Source: Schistocephalus solidus
Lineage: Eukaryota; Platyhelminthes; Cestoda; Diphyllobothriidea; Diphyllobothriidae
DNA: 64,000 nucleotides
Direction: 5' to 3'
Assembly: GCA_017591395.1 (NCBI GenBank)
Contig: WEDG01004500.1
Location: forward strand, 140,001 to 204,000
The notes beneath the pieces were generated by a model. The model saw only the letters and a list, made by a program, of their open reading frames with translations. It was not told the origin of the DNA and searched no databases. Both the position numbers and the translations under genes were made by a program. The number at the start of each line of letters is the position of its first letter. Position 1 is the stretch's first letter. Of this stretch, positions 23,363-33,775 are shown one piece after another.

Positions 23363-24534
23363 GAGAAGCCTTATTCTTAAAACGCAAAGAGAATTTGAGA
23401 AGACTTTGATGCAAAAGGCAACGCAGAATCCAAAGTTAGTCTACAGTTACCTCCGTAGATGTACAAGGAATAGGCATCAAATACCGCTGATTAAGACTGC
23501 CGTGGGCGTCAAAATTTCTGAAAACAGGGAAAAAGCCGAGTACTTTTTCACAGTTCTACCGCTCAGTCTTCACAAACGAGGCAAGGTTCCTTCGTCCCTC
23601 AGTGGATAACCCGCCGACTGCAAGCATTAGCCACATACTATTCTCAGAATTTCTGATCCAAAAGGAATTAAAAGAACTAAAAGAGTCGAAATCCCCAGGA
23701 CCAGACGAGCTTCCACCCAAGCTTCTAGAGGAACTCGCCAATGAACTTTCTGCACCTCTGTCAGTGCTCTTTCAAAAGTCCTTTGACTCTGGAACACTTC
23801 CTTTTGATTGGAAGCTGGCACATATAACTCCCTTGTACAAAAGCGGTAGCTGGGCGTCAGTGACAAACTACAGGCCCATAAGCTTGACATGCATCCTTGG
23901 CAAGATTATGGAAAGGATCATCAAGAGCGAATTGGTGAAATTCCTAGAGACTCATAATTTGTTATCAAGCTGTCAACACGGGTTCAGAAAAGGAAGATCA
24001 TGCACAACGAATTTGCTGTATTCGCTCCAGAGGTATATCCAAGCACTGGAAGATAGACACGTGGTTCACATTACCTTCACTGACTTTCAAAAGGTCTTCG
24101 ATACTGTGCCACACGAGAGACTGCTGTACAAGCTAGAAAGAATTGGAATCAGAGGTAACCTTCTCAAGTGGATCGAAAACTTCCTCGTGGGTCGGCACCA
24201 GGTTGTGTGCATCGGCCAAGAGAGGTCAAGTTCTGCTGCAATCGAGAGTGGGGTTCCTCAGGGTTCAGTACTAGGGCCAATTCTGTTTTTAATATACGTG
24301 AACGATTGTGTCAGGAATCTCGACTGTGAAGCAGCAATGTTTGCCGATGACATTAAAATCTGGAATGTAATCCAGAGCCCTGCTGACGAAGATAAACTGC
24401 AGATCAACCTAACCCGGTTGGAGGAATGGTCGAATCATTTGCTTTTGCGGTTCAACGTCGATAAGTGTACAATACTTCGCTTAGGCAACCCATCTGGATC
24501 TGCGGAAGGTAGAAGTTACTTTCTCAACGGTTAA
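23304..24534 (+). pseudogene. Reverse transcriptase of the young A element
   Basis: After the frameshift pair the RT is open from 23551. Blocks in order: SKSPGPDELPPKLLEELANE, SVTNYRPISLTCILGKIME, SSCQHGFRKGRSCTTNLLY, ITFTDFQKVFDTVPHERLLY, ESGVPQGSVLGPILFLIYVN, AAMFADDIKIWNV (FADD intact), LLLRFNVDKCTILRLGN. TAA at 24532 ends it just before the C-terminal region. All recognisable catalytic residues are present. RT copies the element RNA onto nicked chromosomal DNA. Confidence 0.93.
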
Positions 24535-24546
24535 GCCTTAAAAGAC

Positions 24547-25164
24547 GTGGAAACCCAAAAGGACCTTGGTGTGCTGATGACCACCACCTTAAAACCATCG
24601 TATCACTGCTCGAAAGTGGCGAAGAGCGCAATTGCGGTGTTGCATGCCATCAGACGAGCCTTTTTGGATTTCGATGAAGATCTCTTCGCTAAGACTTTTG
24701 GAACATTCATTAGGCCGCATTTGGAATATGCTATGCAAGCCTGGAAACCCTGGACAGTTCAAGATCAGAACTGCCTTAAAAGAGTACAGAGGAAAGCCAC
24801 CAAAATGGTTATGAGTCAAAGCTCCTTGCCATATCAAACCCACCTAATGAATCTTAATCTGTTCCCTTTGAGTTATAGGCAAATGCGTGGTGATCTCCTG
24901 CAGAAATTCAGCATTGTGAAGGGATTGGATTGTTGCCTGGAATTCTCGGACTTCTTTGAATTTGCCGCAACGACCCATCTCCGAGGTCACCCATTGAAAC
25001 TGCGTGTCCAGCAGGCAATACTTGATGTGCGCAAGTTCTCCTTCTCTGTCAGAGTGGTTAAACCATGGAATGCCCTCCCTGAAGACGTTGTGATGTCACC
25101 ATCTCTGGAAAGCTTTAAAAGGAACCTTGACAGTTTTATGTTCCAAAACGAGCCTGAGCGATGA
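24547..25164 (+). CDS. C-terminal domain of the young A element
   Basis: In the same frame as the RT, beyond one stop, it is open for 205 codons. It has VETQKDLGVLMTTTLKPSYH, a TFGTFIRPHLEYAMQAWKPW block, LKRVQRKATKMV and FSVRVVKPWNALPEDVVMS, the conserved CR1-type thumb and C-terminal region. The natural stop at 25162 is followed by about 170 bp of 3' UTR and the pentamer tail. Confidence 0.88.
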   Translation: METQKDLGVLMTTTLKPSYHCSKVAKSAIAVLHAIRRAFLDFDEDLFAKTFGTFIRPHLEYAMQAWKPWTVQDQNCLKRVQRKATKMVMSQSSLPYQTHLMNLNLFPLSYRQMRGDLLQKFSIVKGLDCCLEFSDFFEFAATTHLRGHPLKLRVQQAILDVRKFSFSVRVVKPWNALPEDVVMSPSLESFKRNLDSFMFQNEPER

Positions 25165-25309
25165 GGAATTTATCTTAACCCTCGAGAGTCGTGCACCACT
25201 TGTTATATTTTATGACTGCCTTTTGTACCTTTGCAACCCACACGGTTTCTCTGTATACCGCACTTAATTTTACGTTACAAATCGGGTACTCAAAGGCCCA
25301 TGCCTATTT

Positions 25310-25337
25310 CCCTCAATAAATTGAATTGAATTGAATT
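25310..25337 (+). repeat. CR1-type tail, TTGAA repeats
   Basis: CCTCAATAAA is followed by about four TTGAA units and then an abrupt return to B sequence. This defines the 3' insertion border. Confidence 0.85.
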
Positions 25338-26832
25338 GGTGTGCTGCATTTATGTCTGCGATTTGACTGTGCGCGAAAAGAGCTTCGCTTCATTTAACGA
25401 AGGGTTTTCAGAAATTTTGACTTCATTTGGCTAGCTGTTTTTCGTCAGAGGTCCTCTTAGCCTTTTCAGAAATGTTTTGGATCAAGGACAGGATGGAAGT
25501 GTCGTCGTGTAGATGAAAAAGGCGTGAGAGTCTTCACAGTCTATAGTGGAAAGATTAAGGGAAATAGACTTCATCCTTGAAATTGATTATTTTCTTACTG
25601 GAAAGAAAACGTGAAATTAGTGGATCTAGATCTTTTTATAATGTGCTAGTACATACATTCACATACAAACATAAAAAGAAGTAAGTTCAATTGTGGGAAT
25701 AAGGATGTGCCAATAATTCCCCCTTATCTGCTCATAAGAAATCACGGAAACCATTATATGTTTTGGAAACCGTTTCATCAGCCTCGAGTTCTAGTGTAGA
25801 AAAACTATGGCATTGTCAGAACTCCCAAGTGGGCCTTAAGGTAATACTAACAATGGTTGACAAAGTCTACAGAGAATAAGATAAAGTATGCTTGATACTC
25901 GAGTGGGAAAATCAACTACCTGGTTCCACATGCCAATATCTATGGCCTCGAGTAAGTCTTCCAACTTTGCAGGACCGGAATGTGGAAACAAGGGAACTTT
26001 GGGAAGATTGAAATCACCTGCAATGATGCAGTACGTAAGATTTAAGTCAGCATCGGCGTGAAATTCCCTTCGAGCGCCAAAAATTGTTATCCTCGCTGGC
26101 CTTGGGAGGGCGATAGATACAACCAACGAGTAAAGAATTGTTATCCTTTAGAACAGTTCAGAGCCAACAGCTCTCTTCTTAGGCTATAAATTTACGATTG
26201 TCCAGCGGCAGAAATATAAGTGGTTGCTTAACACAGATACAGTTTCCTCTACCATGGCCCTCGAGTCGATCATTTCGAATGTAAGCATAGCCTATGATAG
26301 AGAATTCTGGTCGGATACGGTTGCCTATGTCTCTGTAACTATTACCGTGTTTGGGTGGTGAATGAAAACCAGCGTCTGGGGCAAAGTCATCTCATTAAGC
26401 AGAGATCTGGAATTTAAGACAAGCATTTATGTGGGCATGCTTTTGGCTTCTGTGACGAGATAGTTAGGCCGTCAGACTAACTGCCTTCGGTCAAAGAAAT
26501 GCTTTTTTAAATTGAACGTTTTGTCCGTCCCTTATTTGGAGATATGCCTCGCTATTGCACCTTCGTCTTTTCAGTTATATTATTAATTATCTCATTTTTA
26601 TTTGCTCATTCAGCCCGTATTCCGGTTGAAAAATACCTCAGAATGCAGACTCCGTAGGGTGGATTTTCTCTGTAGCAGGAGCTGTGCCTGCGCATTGTTT
26701 TTTTCGGGGAGCAAAACGAGAAATAAATGGATCAAAAACTTCGTACAGCATGTTGGTACAGATGTTCACCTCTTGCCATAGAAAGAAATCACCTTCATCC
26801 ACCATGGCTGTTAAGACGATTATTTGGAGTAC
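25338..26832 (-). pseudogene. Family B LINE: linker and endonuclease portion
   Basis: B resumes after the A insertion. 25340-25640 encodes the pre-RT linker with NEVKISENPSLNEAKLFS. 26126-25836 gives LTYCIIAGDFNLPKV and VDFPTRVSS, the EN C-terminal half. Further upstream toward 26400, degenerate minus-strand frames match the EN N-terminal part. The plus-strand B copy at 29250-29620 carries the same blocks (DFNLPED, IDIGMWNQIVDFPTRVS). Stops and frameshifts are abundant. Confidence 0.78.
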
Positions 26833-27204
26833 AATTATAAATTGTAAGAGAGAGTTTGGAGTCGGCTATGGAAGGTGTTGCCCATGTTTAAGTTACTATA
26901 AAAATATCTGGACAGTGGACGAAGACTAGAGTCTGAAGCAGGGGCATTTATTGAGCAAGGTTCAGGCAGTTAGAATGAAAAGTTAAGGTGGGCAAGCTAA
27001 GTCATCCAGTGTTTGAAGGGCCACTGAAAATATGGTGCGGATTATCCCGCCCATTTCTGGTATAAAGGTTGTGGGATAGCACGTGCCTGATTTGGATAAA
27101 GGGAGTAAAATTTGGAGGTGGAAATGACAGACAAGGGAACTGAGCCCATCCATTAGCCCTGTGGCTTGTCCGGGAAACTCCTGCGCAGGATACTGCAAAG
27201 TATT
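26833..27204. repeat. Direct repeat, left copy (372 bp) flanking a B insertion
   Basis: Matches 27849-28219 with four substitutions and a one-base indel. Its right end is flush with the 5' end of the B insertion. It belongs to the older minus-strand B element. See the right copy for interpretation. Confidence 0.95.
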
Positions 27205-27848
27205 TCTGTTTAAACTACTAAACAGTCGTACATTTAACCCCCTTACATCTCTGAGGCACCTCGACCACTCTCGGCGCACCAGTCATCGTGATGTATTTTT
27301 ATTTCTTCCTTTGGCACGCACAGTTAGATACCGACAGTTTTTCGGTAAACGCTATAGCAATCTGGAATAAGCTACCTAGAAGTATCAAAATTCAGCAAAG
27401 CTATCCCTTGTTTACGCGAACTGTCACTAGTTTTATACATTCAGGACACCTTCCAAAACTTTTGGGTGCTGACTCTGTTGAAGCTCTCTTCGGTTCTGAT
27501 GGCGTTCACGGACTCTGAATCCTGTGCCGGTCTTCATGCTGAGGGGAAAAATTACTGGCTCTGCAGACCTCAATCGGCTTATTTCTCAGTCGACAGCGAA
27601 CAGCCGCTCGCCGACATACCTGCTGGTGCAGAATACCGGATCCGTAACACTGAATGGAGAGGTTCTTCACCGGGCACCTGTGTTAACGCGTCCCTGTCCA
27701 GAACTTTAATTACTCAATAAGCTGCAGTTTTTTCTCCCGAAAACACATGAAACAACGATCAGGAGTTTTTTTCACTGTCAGATTGACCCTCTACTGTATA
27801 TATTTTTTTGACCTTGCCTGTAAACTGGCAATAAATAAATAAAATAAA
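27205..27848 (+). mobile_element. Family B LINE, short 5'-truncated insertion
   Basis: A 644-bp plus-strand copy of the B 3' end. It contains the C-terminal coding part (HLDHSRRTSHRDVFLFLPLA-like, SVNAIAIWNKLPRSIKIQQ), a 3' UTR and the terminus CTTGCCTGTAAACTGGCAAT followed by AATAAATAAAATAAAA. The tail end 27661-27848 is nearly identical to 34861-35041, so both come from a recent source. It lies precisely between two 372-bp direct repeats. Confidence 0.93.
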
Positions 27849-28219
27849 AATTATAAATTGTAAGAGAGAGTTTGGAGTCGGCTATGGAAGGTGTTGCCCA
27901 TGTTTTAGTTACTATAACAATATCTGGACAGTGAACGAAGACTAGAGTCTGAAGCAGGGGCATTTATTGAGCAAGGTTCAGGCAGTTAGAATGAAAAGTT
28001 AAGGTGGGCAAGCTAAGTCATCCAGTGTTTGAAGGGCCACTGAAAATATGGTGCGGATTATCCCGCCCATTTCTGGTATAAAGGTTGTGGGATAGCACGT
28101 GCCTGATTTGGATAAAGGGAGTAAATTTGGAGGTGGAAATGACAGACAAGGGAACTGAGCCCATCCATTAGCCCTGCGGCTTGTCCGGGAAACTCCTGCG
28201 CAGGATACTGCAAAGTATT
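27849..28219. repeat. Direct repeat, right copy (371 bp) flanking a B insertion
   Basis: About 98.7% identical to 26833-27204. It begins immediately after the A-rich tail of the B insertion, and its last base corresponds to the base before the insertion start. Geometrically this is a target-site duplication, but LINE duplications are usually below 20 bp. Confidence 0.95.
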
Positions 28220-28760
28220 CCTATTAAAGTGACACAGAAGGTCAAGTTAGTCTATTAGTCCAACAGAACCCTTAGTTTTGGGAGACAACTGGGGAAACGA
28301 CCGTGGAGAAAATGGGCTGCAGGTTGGTGGATGCACTGCTGCAAATGTAACAGAAGTGCCATTCTTGGACGAGAGTGCTTGAATGTTTGGTTTAGCAGCT
28401 TCAGTATAAAGTCTGGGCGGTAGCTGGAAATTCGAGGTAGTTGGGATGGGGGACATTAAGGGAGTTGTAGGCGATCGTAAAGAAGTATTTTTCGTAGAGA
28501 GGCTAGATTTTTTTCAATTTTTGAGTGTTCAAGACTTTAGTCGGACTTGTCTTTGTACTAAAACTCTGCGTTGGTTTTCCAGGAGTAACTGGTAGACTTG
28601 GTATGGGTGTGGGAAATGAAGAAGCATTGTTGTCTTGAGATCCCAAAAGATCAATCAAAGTCGGTTTACACATTGAGTAAACTGGGGATTCAGTCGGTGA
28701 GGCCTTAGATGACATTGGATGCGATTTGTTCAACATGAAAACATAAGTAGTCATTTCTGT
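28220..28760 (-). pseudogene. Candidate ORF1 region of the minus-strand B element
   Basis: Two adjoining minus-strand frames (28754-28503 and 28456-28247) encode Ser/Pro/Thr-rich sequence (SFPTPIPSLPVTPGKP; FSPRSFPQLSPKTKG). They sit upstream of the B endonuclease in the expected ORF1 position. No domain is recognised. ORF1 identity is inferred from position only; it could also be unrelated low-complexity sequence. Confidence 0.4.
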
Positions 28761-29219
28761 GTTGCTTGTTGAGGGTTTAAATTTTGCAGTTTATTTTGCA
28801 TAGGGTGAGGTCAGGGGAAACTGAAGAATGCCATTTTTGACAAAATTCTCTACAAATCTCCTTCCTAGACAGTATGAAGTTGACTTCTCTCAAGGAAAAG
28901 AGAGTGACTGATATGCGGGCATTACGACTGAGCGAGCGCAGTCACTTAGCCTGCGTGACTCTGAATCCCAAACCACAGCTTTGCAGAAACAAACGCGCAC
29001 TGGCGATAGCAGATACAAAATTTGGAATATAACAGACCATAAAATTATGCTTGCTTTTTATCCGTTATTCCACTTATGAGCAAATTATTCCGGTGACTTG
29101 AAAGGCCTGCTGGAAAAATGTGTCGGAGAAAGTGGTCATAGTTCAATGTATCAGGAAAGCTATTATTTCGTCAGATGACGACAGATTAATGCAGGACGAA
29201 GTGTTCGTTGGAATATTCA
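28761..29219. other. Unassigned stretch between two divergent B elements
   Basis: Lies between the 5' side of the minus-strand B and the 5' side of the plus-strand B. It may contain 5' UTRs. Nothing is recognised. Confidence 0.4.
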
Positions 29220-32005
29220 CAATTTAACGAGGTAAAAGACAGCTGTTGGCTCCGAGTTGTTCGAAAAGATAGCTACTCTTTACTCGTTGGATTACGCTCT
29301 TTTACGCTCGCAGGTATTTCACGCCGCAGCTGACTTAAATCTTAAGTACTGCTTGATTGCATGTGATTTCAATCTTCCCGAAGACTTACATGAGGTCATA
29401 GATATTGGCATGTGGAACCAGATAGTTGATTTTCCCACTCGAGTATCACGCAAACTTGATCTTGTTCTCTGTAGGTTTTGTCAGCCATGGTCAGTGTCAC
29501 CTTTAGACCCACTTGGGAGTTCTGACAATACTATAGTTTTTTATACACTAGAACTCGAGGCTGATGAAACGGTTTCCAAAAAGTATCAATTTTTCCGTGA
29601 TTTTCTGAGCAGATAAGGGGGAATTATTGGCACATCCTAATTCCCACGATTGAACTAACTTCTTTCTATGTTTTTTATGTGAATCTTTGTACTAGCACAT
29701 TATAACAAGTTTTAGATCCACTTATTTCTCGTTTTGTTCCCCGTAATAAAATAAACAATTTCAAGGATAAAGTCTACTTCCTTTTAGATTTATACCATAG
29801 ACTGTGTAGACTCTCACGCGGTTTTCATCTACAAGACGACACTTCCGTTTTTTCCTTGATCGAAAACAATTCTGAAGAGGCTAAGAGGCCCTCTGACGAA
29901 AAACAGCTAGCCAATGAAGTCAAATTTTCTGAAAACCTTTCGTTAAATGTTGCGAAGCTCTTTTCGCGCACAGTAAAATCGCAGACATAAATTTAGCACC
30001 CCATACTTCAAGACGCCTTACGAAACCCTAAAGCTGACGCTTAGTTTGTGACTGATAGCTTCAATGCTTTCTTATCCAGAACTTTAAGTGAATATTCTGT
30101 CGCTCACTTTCCAAACATCCGGGTTTGAACCGGTAAAGTCCTCGAAACGATAACATTTTCCCTCTAGGACGCGACCAAAGCCATTAGGTGTATTCGTCAA
30201 TCTTACAGGCCGGGGCAAGATGGCACCGCGGTCAGCGTTCTAAAGGCGGATATTTATTCTTGCTCTTGAATATGAAACCTTTTCTGCTTTATGGAAGAAA
30301 TTGCCTATTCTACCATTACACACACGCCGCCCATCTACGTCATTTGACGAATTTGGGCCAATAAATGCTTTACCAGCAACCGCAAAGCTCTTGGAGACCT
30401 TGATCAATGACAAGTGAATGCGTCCCCTAACAGAGAATAACCTGCTTAATGCGGCCCAGCATGGGTTTCTCAAAAACAGATCTTGTGTTACCTGTCAGCT
30501 CTCTTTCGTTGACCACGTTCTGCTTTCTAGGAACAATGGTTTTGCAGCTTAAGTAGTGTATTTCAATTTCAGTAATGCCTTTGATCGTGTTGACCATGCC
30601 CTTTTTTATCCTGAAACTCTTCTCTTTCTGTATGTGTGGTAAACTTCTGAAATTGATATCTTCTTACCTGACCTCTCGCACACAACATGTTAAGATCTCC
30701 AAACCCACACGTGTCAGGAGTGGAGTTATTCAAGGTAATGTGCTTGTCCGCTCTTATTTTGTCTTTTCGTCATTTATATACCAGGTTTATTCCCGAATGG
30801 TAGGCTCTTATGTATGCCAACGATTTAGAAGTTGCCTATCGATACAAGCCAGCAGATCGCGACACCACGCCTGATCTATTAAAAAATTATCATGAGGCCA
30901 TTGCCCAGTGGTGCTTCACGTGGTGCCTTTCCCTTTCTTGGCACAAATGCTCCGCTATGGTTGTTGGAAACTAAGCACAGGTGGCCACGATATATCTGGC
31001 GTTGTTAAGGATCTGGGTATATCATATTCCAATGGTGTCAATCTTTCAGAGCATTGCACCTTGATAGCCTCCAAATCACACGTTACTACTGGGTTTCTTC
31101 TTCGAAATTTCAAAAATATTGATATTAGACTCTGTCTTTATAAAATGTACACAAGGCCTGGCCTGGAATACTGCTCGTTTCTATTTAGCCTTCTGCGTGC
31201 TAGCGAACGGAAGAAGTAGAATCAGTTCAGCACTTCTTTACTAAATGGTTTTAGCGTCGAAGCACTGAAATCTGACGTATCAAGAACGCGTTGAGCTTAT
31301 AAACATTGATCCCTTATGGTTTTGACGATTACAGAAGGGACTCTTTTTACCATTCAAGCTTTTGAATAGTCGTACATTTAATCTTCTCACCAGTGCAAGA
31401 CAGTTTGACCACTCTCGGCACAGAAATCATCGCAATATCTTTTTATTTCTTCCCTTAGCTCGCACGGTTAAGTATTATCAGTTCTTTTTGGCAAATGCCA
31501 TAGCCATGTGGAATAAACTACCCCAGATTATAAAAATCCTGCGAATTTATTCTTTGTTTAAGATAACTATTTCCAGTTGTTTGCATTCAGAACCGCTTCC
31601 AAGAATTCTGGGTGCCAACATGGTAGAATCTGTTTTTCGATTCGATGGAGTGCGCGGTATCTGAGCCCGATCCCAAGTCTTACGCTAAGGGCTGTGGTAC
31701 CATCTCTGTAGCCTGCACCCGGTGACTTCTTCGGCAGACGGCGAGCAACCATCCTCGGATGCACTCTTGTCTGGATTAGACTCCCGGTTCCTAAAAAATA
31801 CAGAGAGGTTGTAACAAATTGCACTTGTGTTAGCCCTTCCCCGATCTGAACTGCTATCGTCAGCAACATTTTATCTCGAATAGCATGAAGATACGAAAAA
31901 AAACTAATAATTATATATTCCGGAGTTTTTCACTGCCTGCCTGATCCCCACTGCATATTTCGGCTGAAAATGCCCGTAAACTAGCATTAAATACCACTAT
32001 AATAA
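29220..32005 (+). mobile_element. Family B LINE, plus-strand copy from EN to 3' end
   Basis: EN C-terminal half at 29257-29616 (CLIACDFNLPEDL, VDFPTRVSRKLDLVL, LGSSDNTIVFY, where the usual SDH is SDN). The linker at 29890-29990 has the DEKQLANEVKFSENLSLNVA block. RT runs over 30060-31220 with YLTSRTQHVKISKPTRVRSG, a degenerate palm (YAND-like near 30820) and ISYSNGVNLSEHCTLIASKS. C-terminal part 31362-31664, then 3' UTR and a weak tail near 31990. The element is frameshifted several times. It shows the native order EN, linker, RT, against which the minus-strand rearrangements can be read. Confidence 0.88.
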
Positions 32006-32029
32006 TTATTATTATTAAATGAAATTTAA
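32006..32029. repeat. ATT-rich simple sequence at B tail
   Basis: Short AATAATTATTATTATT stretch directly after the B 3' end. Probably tail-derived. Confidence 0.6.
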
Positions 32030-32640
32030 CGGTTGCCTTCTGAACCTAACGCTTAAGTTATTTCTCACTCAGCCTGTCACGTTTCCAACCAGAGTGTGCA
32101 ACGGCCAACAGGCCATTTGCCTTGATACTGTCCTCACAAAATCTCAGGGCAGCATTGACTAGGTGTCATGTCTACCCCTCTCGGTATAAGTGACCATATC
32201 GTCCTGCTAGGAGAATACTCGCTTTTCAAGACCCATGAGACCAATGACAGTCAGGAGAAACCTTTGGCGCGGTGATTTTGACCAGATGAAGGCTGAAATC
32301 ACACGCATTGAGTGGAAATCTGTATTAAATGGAAAAATAACCTAGGAACAGTTCCAAGGAAAAATGCACAGGCTCACCGCAAACCACTGTCCACTTTCCC
32401 GAACGAGGTTGACAGGCCGACCTCGATGGCTTACACAGCCTTTAAAAATTGAGGTAAACAACAAGAGGAGACTATAGAAGAAATAACATGCAGAGACGAG
32501 ACCCGTATCCATTAGTCCATAAAAACTTCAAATTAATTGAGTTAAGGGCCTTATTCTCAAAACAAAACGGGAACCTGAAGTGGATCTGCTTAATTGTACC
32601 ACGAAGATCACGAATATGTCCTACGTTTACATTGACCCAG
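32030..32640 (+). pseudogene. Family A fragment: EN C-terminus and linker
   Basis: Plus-strand frames encode PVTFPTRVCNGQQAICLD, an SDH-type block reading GIS-DHIVLLGEYS after frame adjustment, the RRNLWRGDFDQMKAEITRIE block, RLTGRPRWLT and a linker with LILKTKREPEVDLL. The order matches 22870-23400. It is truncated at both ends and abuts a C fragment. Confidence 0.78.
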
Positions 32641-33775
32641 ATATTATGAGCATCCAAGGCATCTTGGGCTCATGCTGTAATATCAGACTTGACGCTCACT
32701 TTAGATAATTTTAGTTTATATCGACAAGACCACGTTGAAAAAGGTGGTGGTGGATGTCTTTTTCACGTTAGATCGTCTCTTGTACATTCTCCTTGCGATC
32801 TTAACATTTCTTCGTTTTCCGGAAATACTTTTTTTTCATTTCAGTCATCCTCCCACACAAAAAAGTCCGAATTTGCTTTTTTTATAATTCTCCTTGTTAT
32901 TCCTGCAATGAAAGCCAACTCTGTGACCCTTTGAACAAGTTATGGAAGCTCAGTTTGAGGTCAAAAATAATCGCAGGAGATTTTCATTCTCCAGAAATCT
33001 ACTGACATGCAAATACTTCTCTGCCAAAATTCGAGAACTTAATGAAAACGATTTACTTTACAAATATGTCTTATAAGCCAGCTTAGTGACTAGAAAATAA
33101 TAGCATTTTAGATTAAATTTTTCCTAATTGCGTCCATCAGTCGCTTATGAATTTCCGTCAAAACCTTTTTACAAGTGATCATGCACTGTTGTTTTTCAGT
33201 CTCCTCCTCTGTAAAGCTAGAAGTAAAACGTACGTATTTCGACTTTGCTCATGTAAACAAAGAATTATTAAATAATTTTGCAAGCAATCTGGATTTCTTT
33301 AGCAATTTTTCCAATAGTGATCCAAATTTTTCCACGATACATTGCAAAGCCTAACAGAAGGTTTCCTCAATTTCATTCCAGAAAGGACCTTTATATTAAA
33401 TGCTGCTTCTTCCATAACGCCAAATGCTCTTCAGAATATACCTAAAAACCTACGAAAGCAGCTTAAGGATCTGTCCATAAGTTCGTTATCTGTCTGCTTA
33501 AGGATCGCACAAATATTTGAATTAGCTTCAAAAATGAGGATCGCGCGAGATAGGCGTAGGGAGTCTCTGGCAATTAACGATGATAATACTTCCAGATCTG
33601 TTGCTCAGGTGTTCCACCTCCGTTCTTCCGCTAAATCTCACAAAGTCATTCCGTTCTTACTCGATTGCAAAATTATTTCATTACAGATGATTTGGACAAA
33701 GCAGAATTTTTTAATCCATTTTTTGCCAATTATTTTACTCTTGAAACCGCTAAACGGGCCAAGAGTTTTATAAGT
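32641..33775 (+). pseudogene. Family C LINE fragment: EN and pre-RT linker
   Basis: Contains TLTLDNFSLYRQDHVEKGGG (EN middle block), a degenerate EN remainder with stops, and a linker frame at 33342-33773 (IPKNLRKQLKDLSISSLSVC, RIAQIFELASKMRIARDRRR). The linker matches 41813-42230 (plus) and 38284-38099 (minus: LKKLKKQLKDQYTSSLSVHL). It ends abruptly at the A' start. The RT is absent. Confidence 0.75.

Larger units (their letters stand above)
22033..25337 (+). mobile_element. Family A (CR1-like) LINE, youngest-looking copy, inserted in B
   Basis: This 3.3-kb plus-strand element lacks ORF1 and the 5' end, but the EN/RT frame is almost whole. The only lesions seen are in-frame stops at 22543 (TGA), 23098 (TAG) and 24532 (TAA), plus a one-base loss in an A run near 23300 that is cancelled by a one-base gain in a T run near 23548. 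The 3' end is CCCTCAATAAATTGAA with TTGAA repeats. It interrupts a minus-strand B copy cleanly: B sequence reads up to CTCAAAG on one side and resumes at GTGTGCTGC on the other. A TTGG may be the target duplication. Confidence 0.93.

Noticed and set aside
26833..28219. LTR retrotransposon (372-bp repeats as LTRs)
   Set aside because: The repeats do not begin TG and end CA, there is no primer-binding site or polypurine tract, and the interior is the 3' end of a LINE with no gag or pol.
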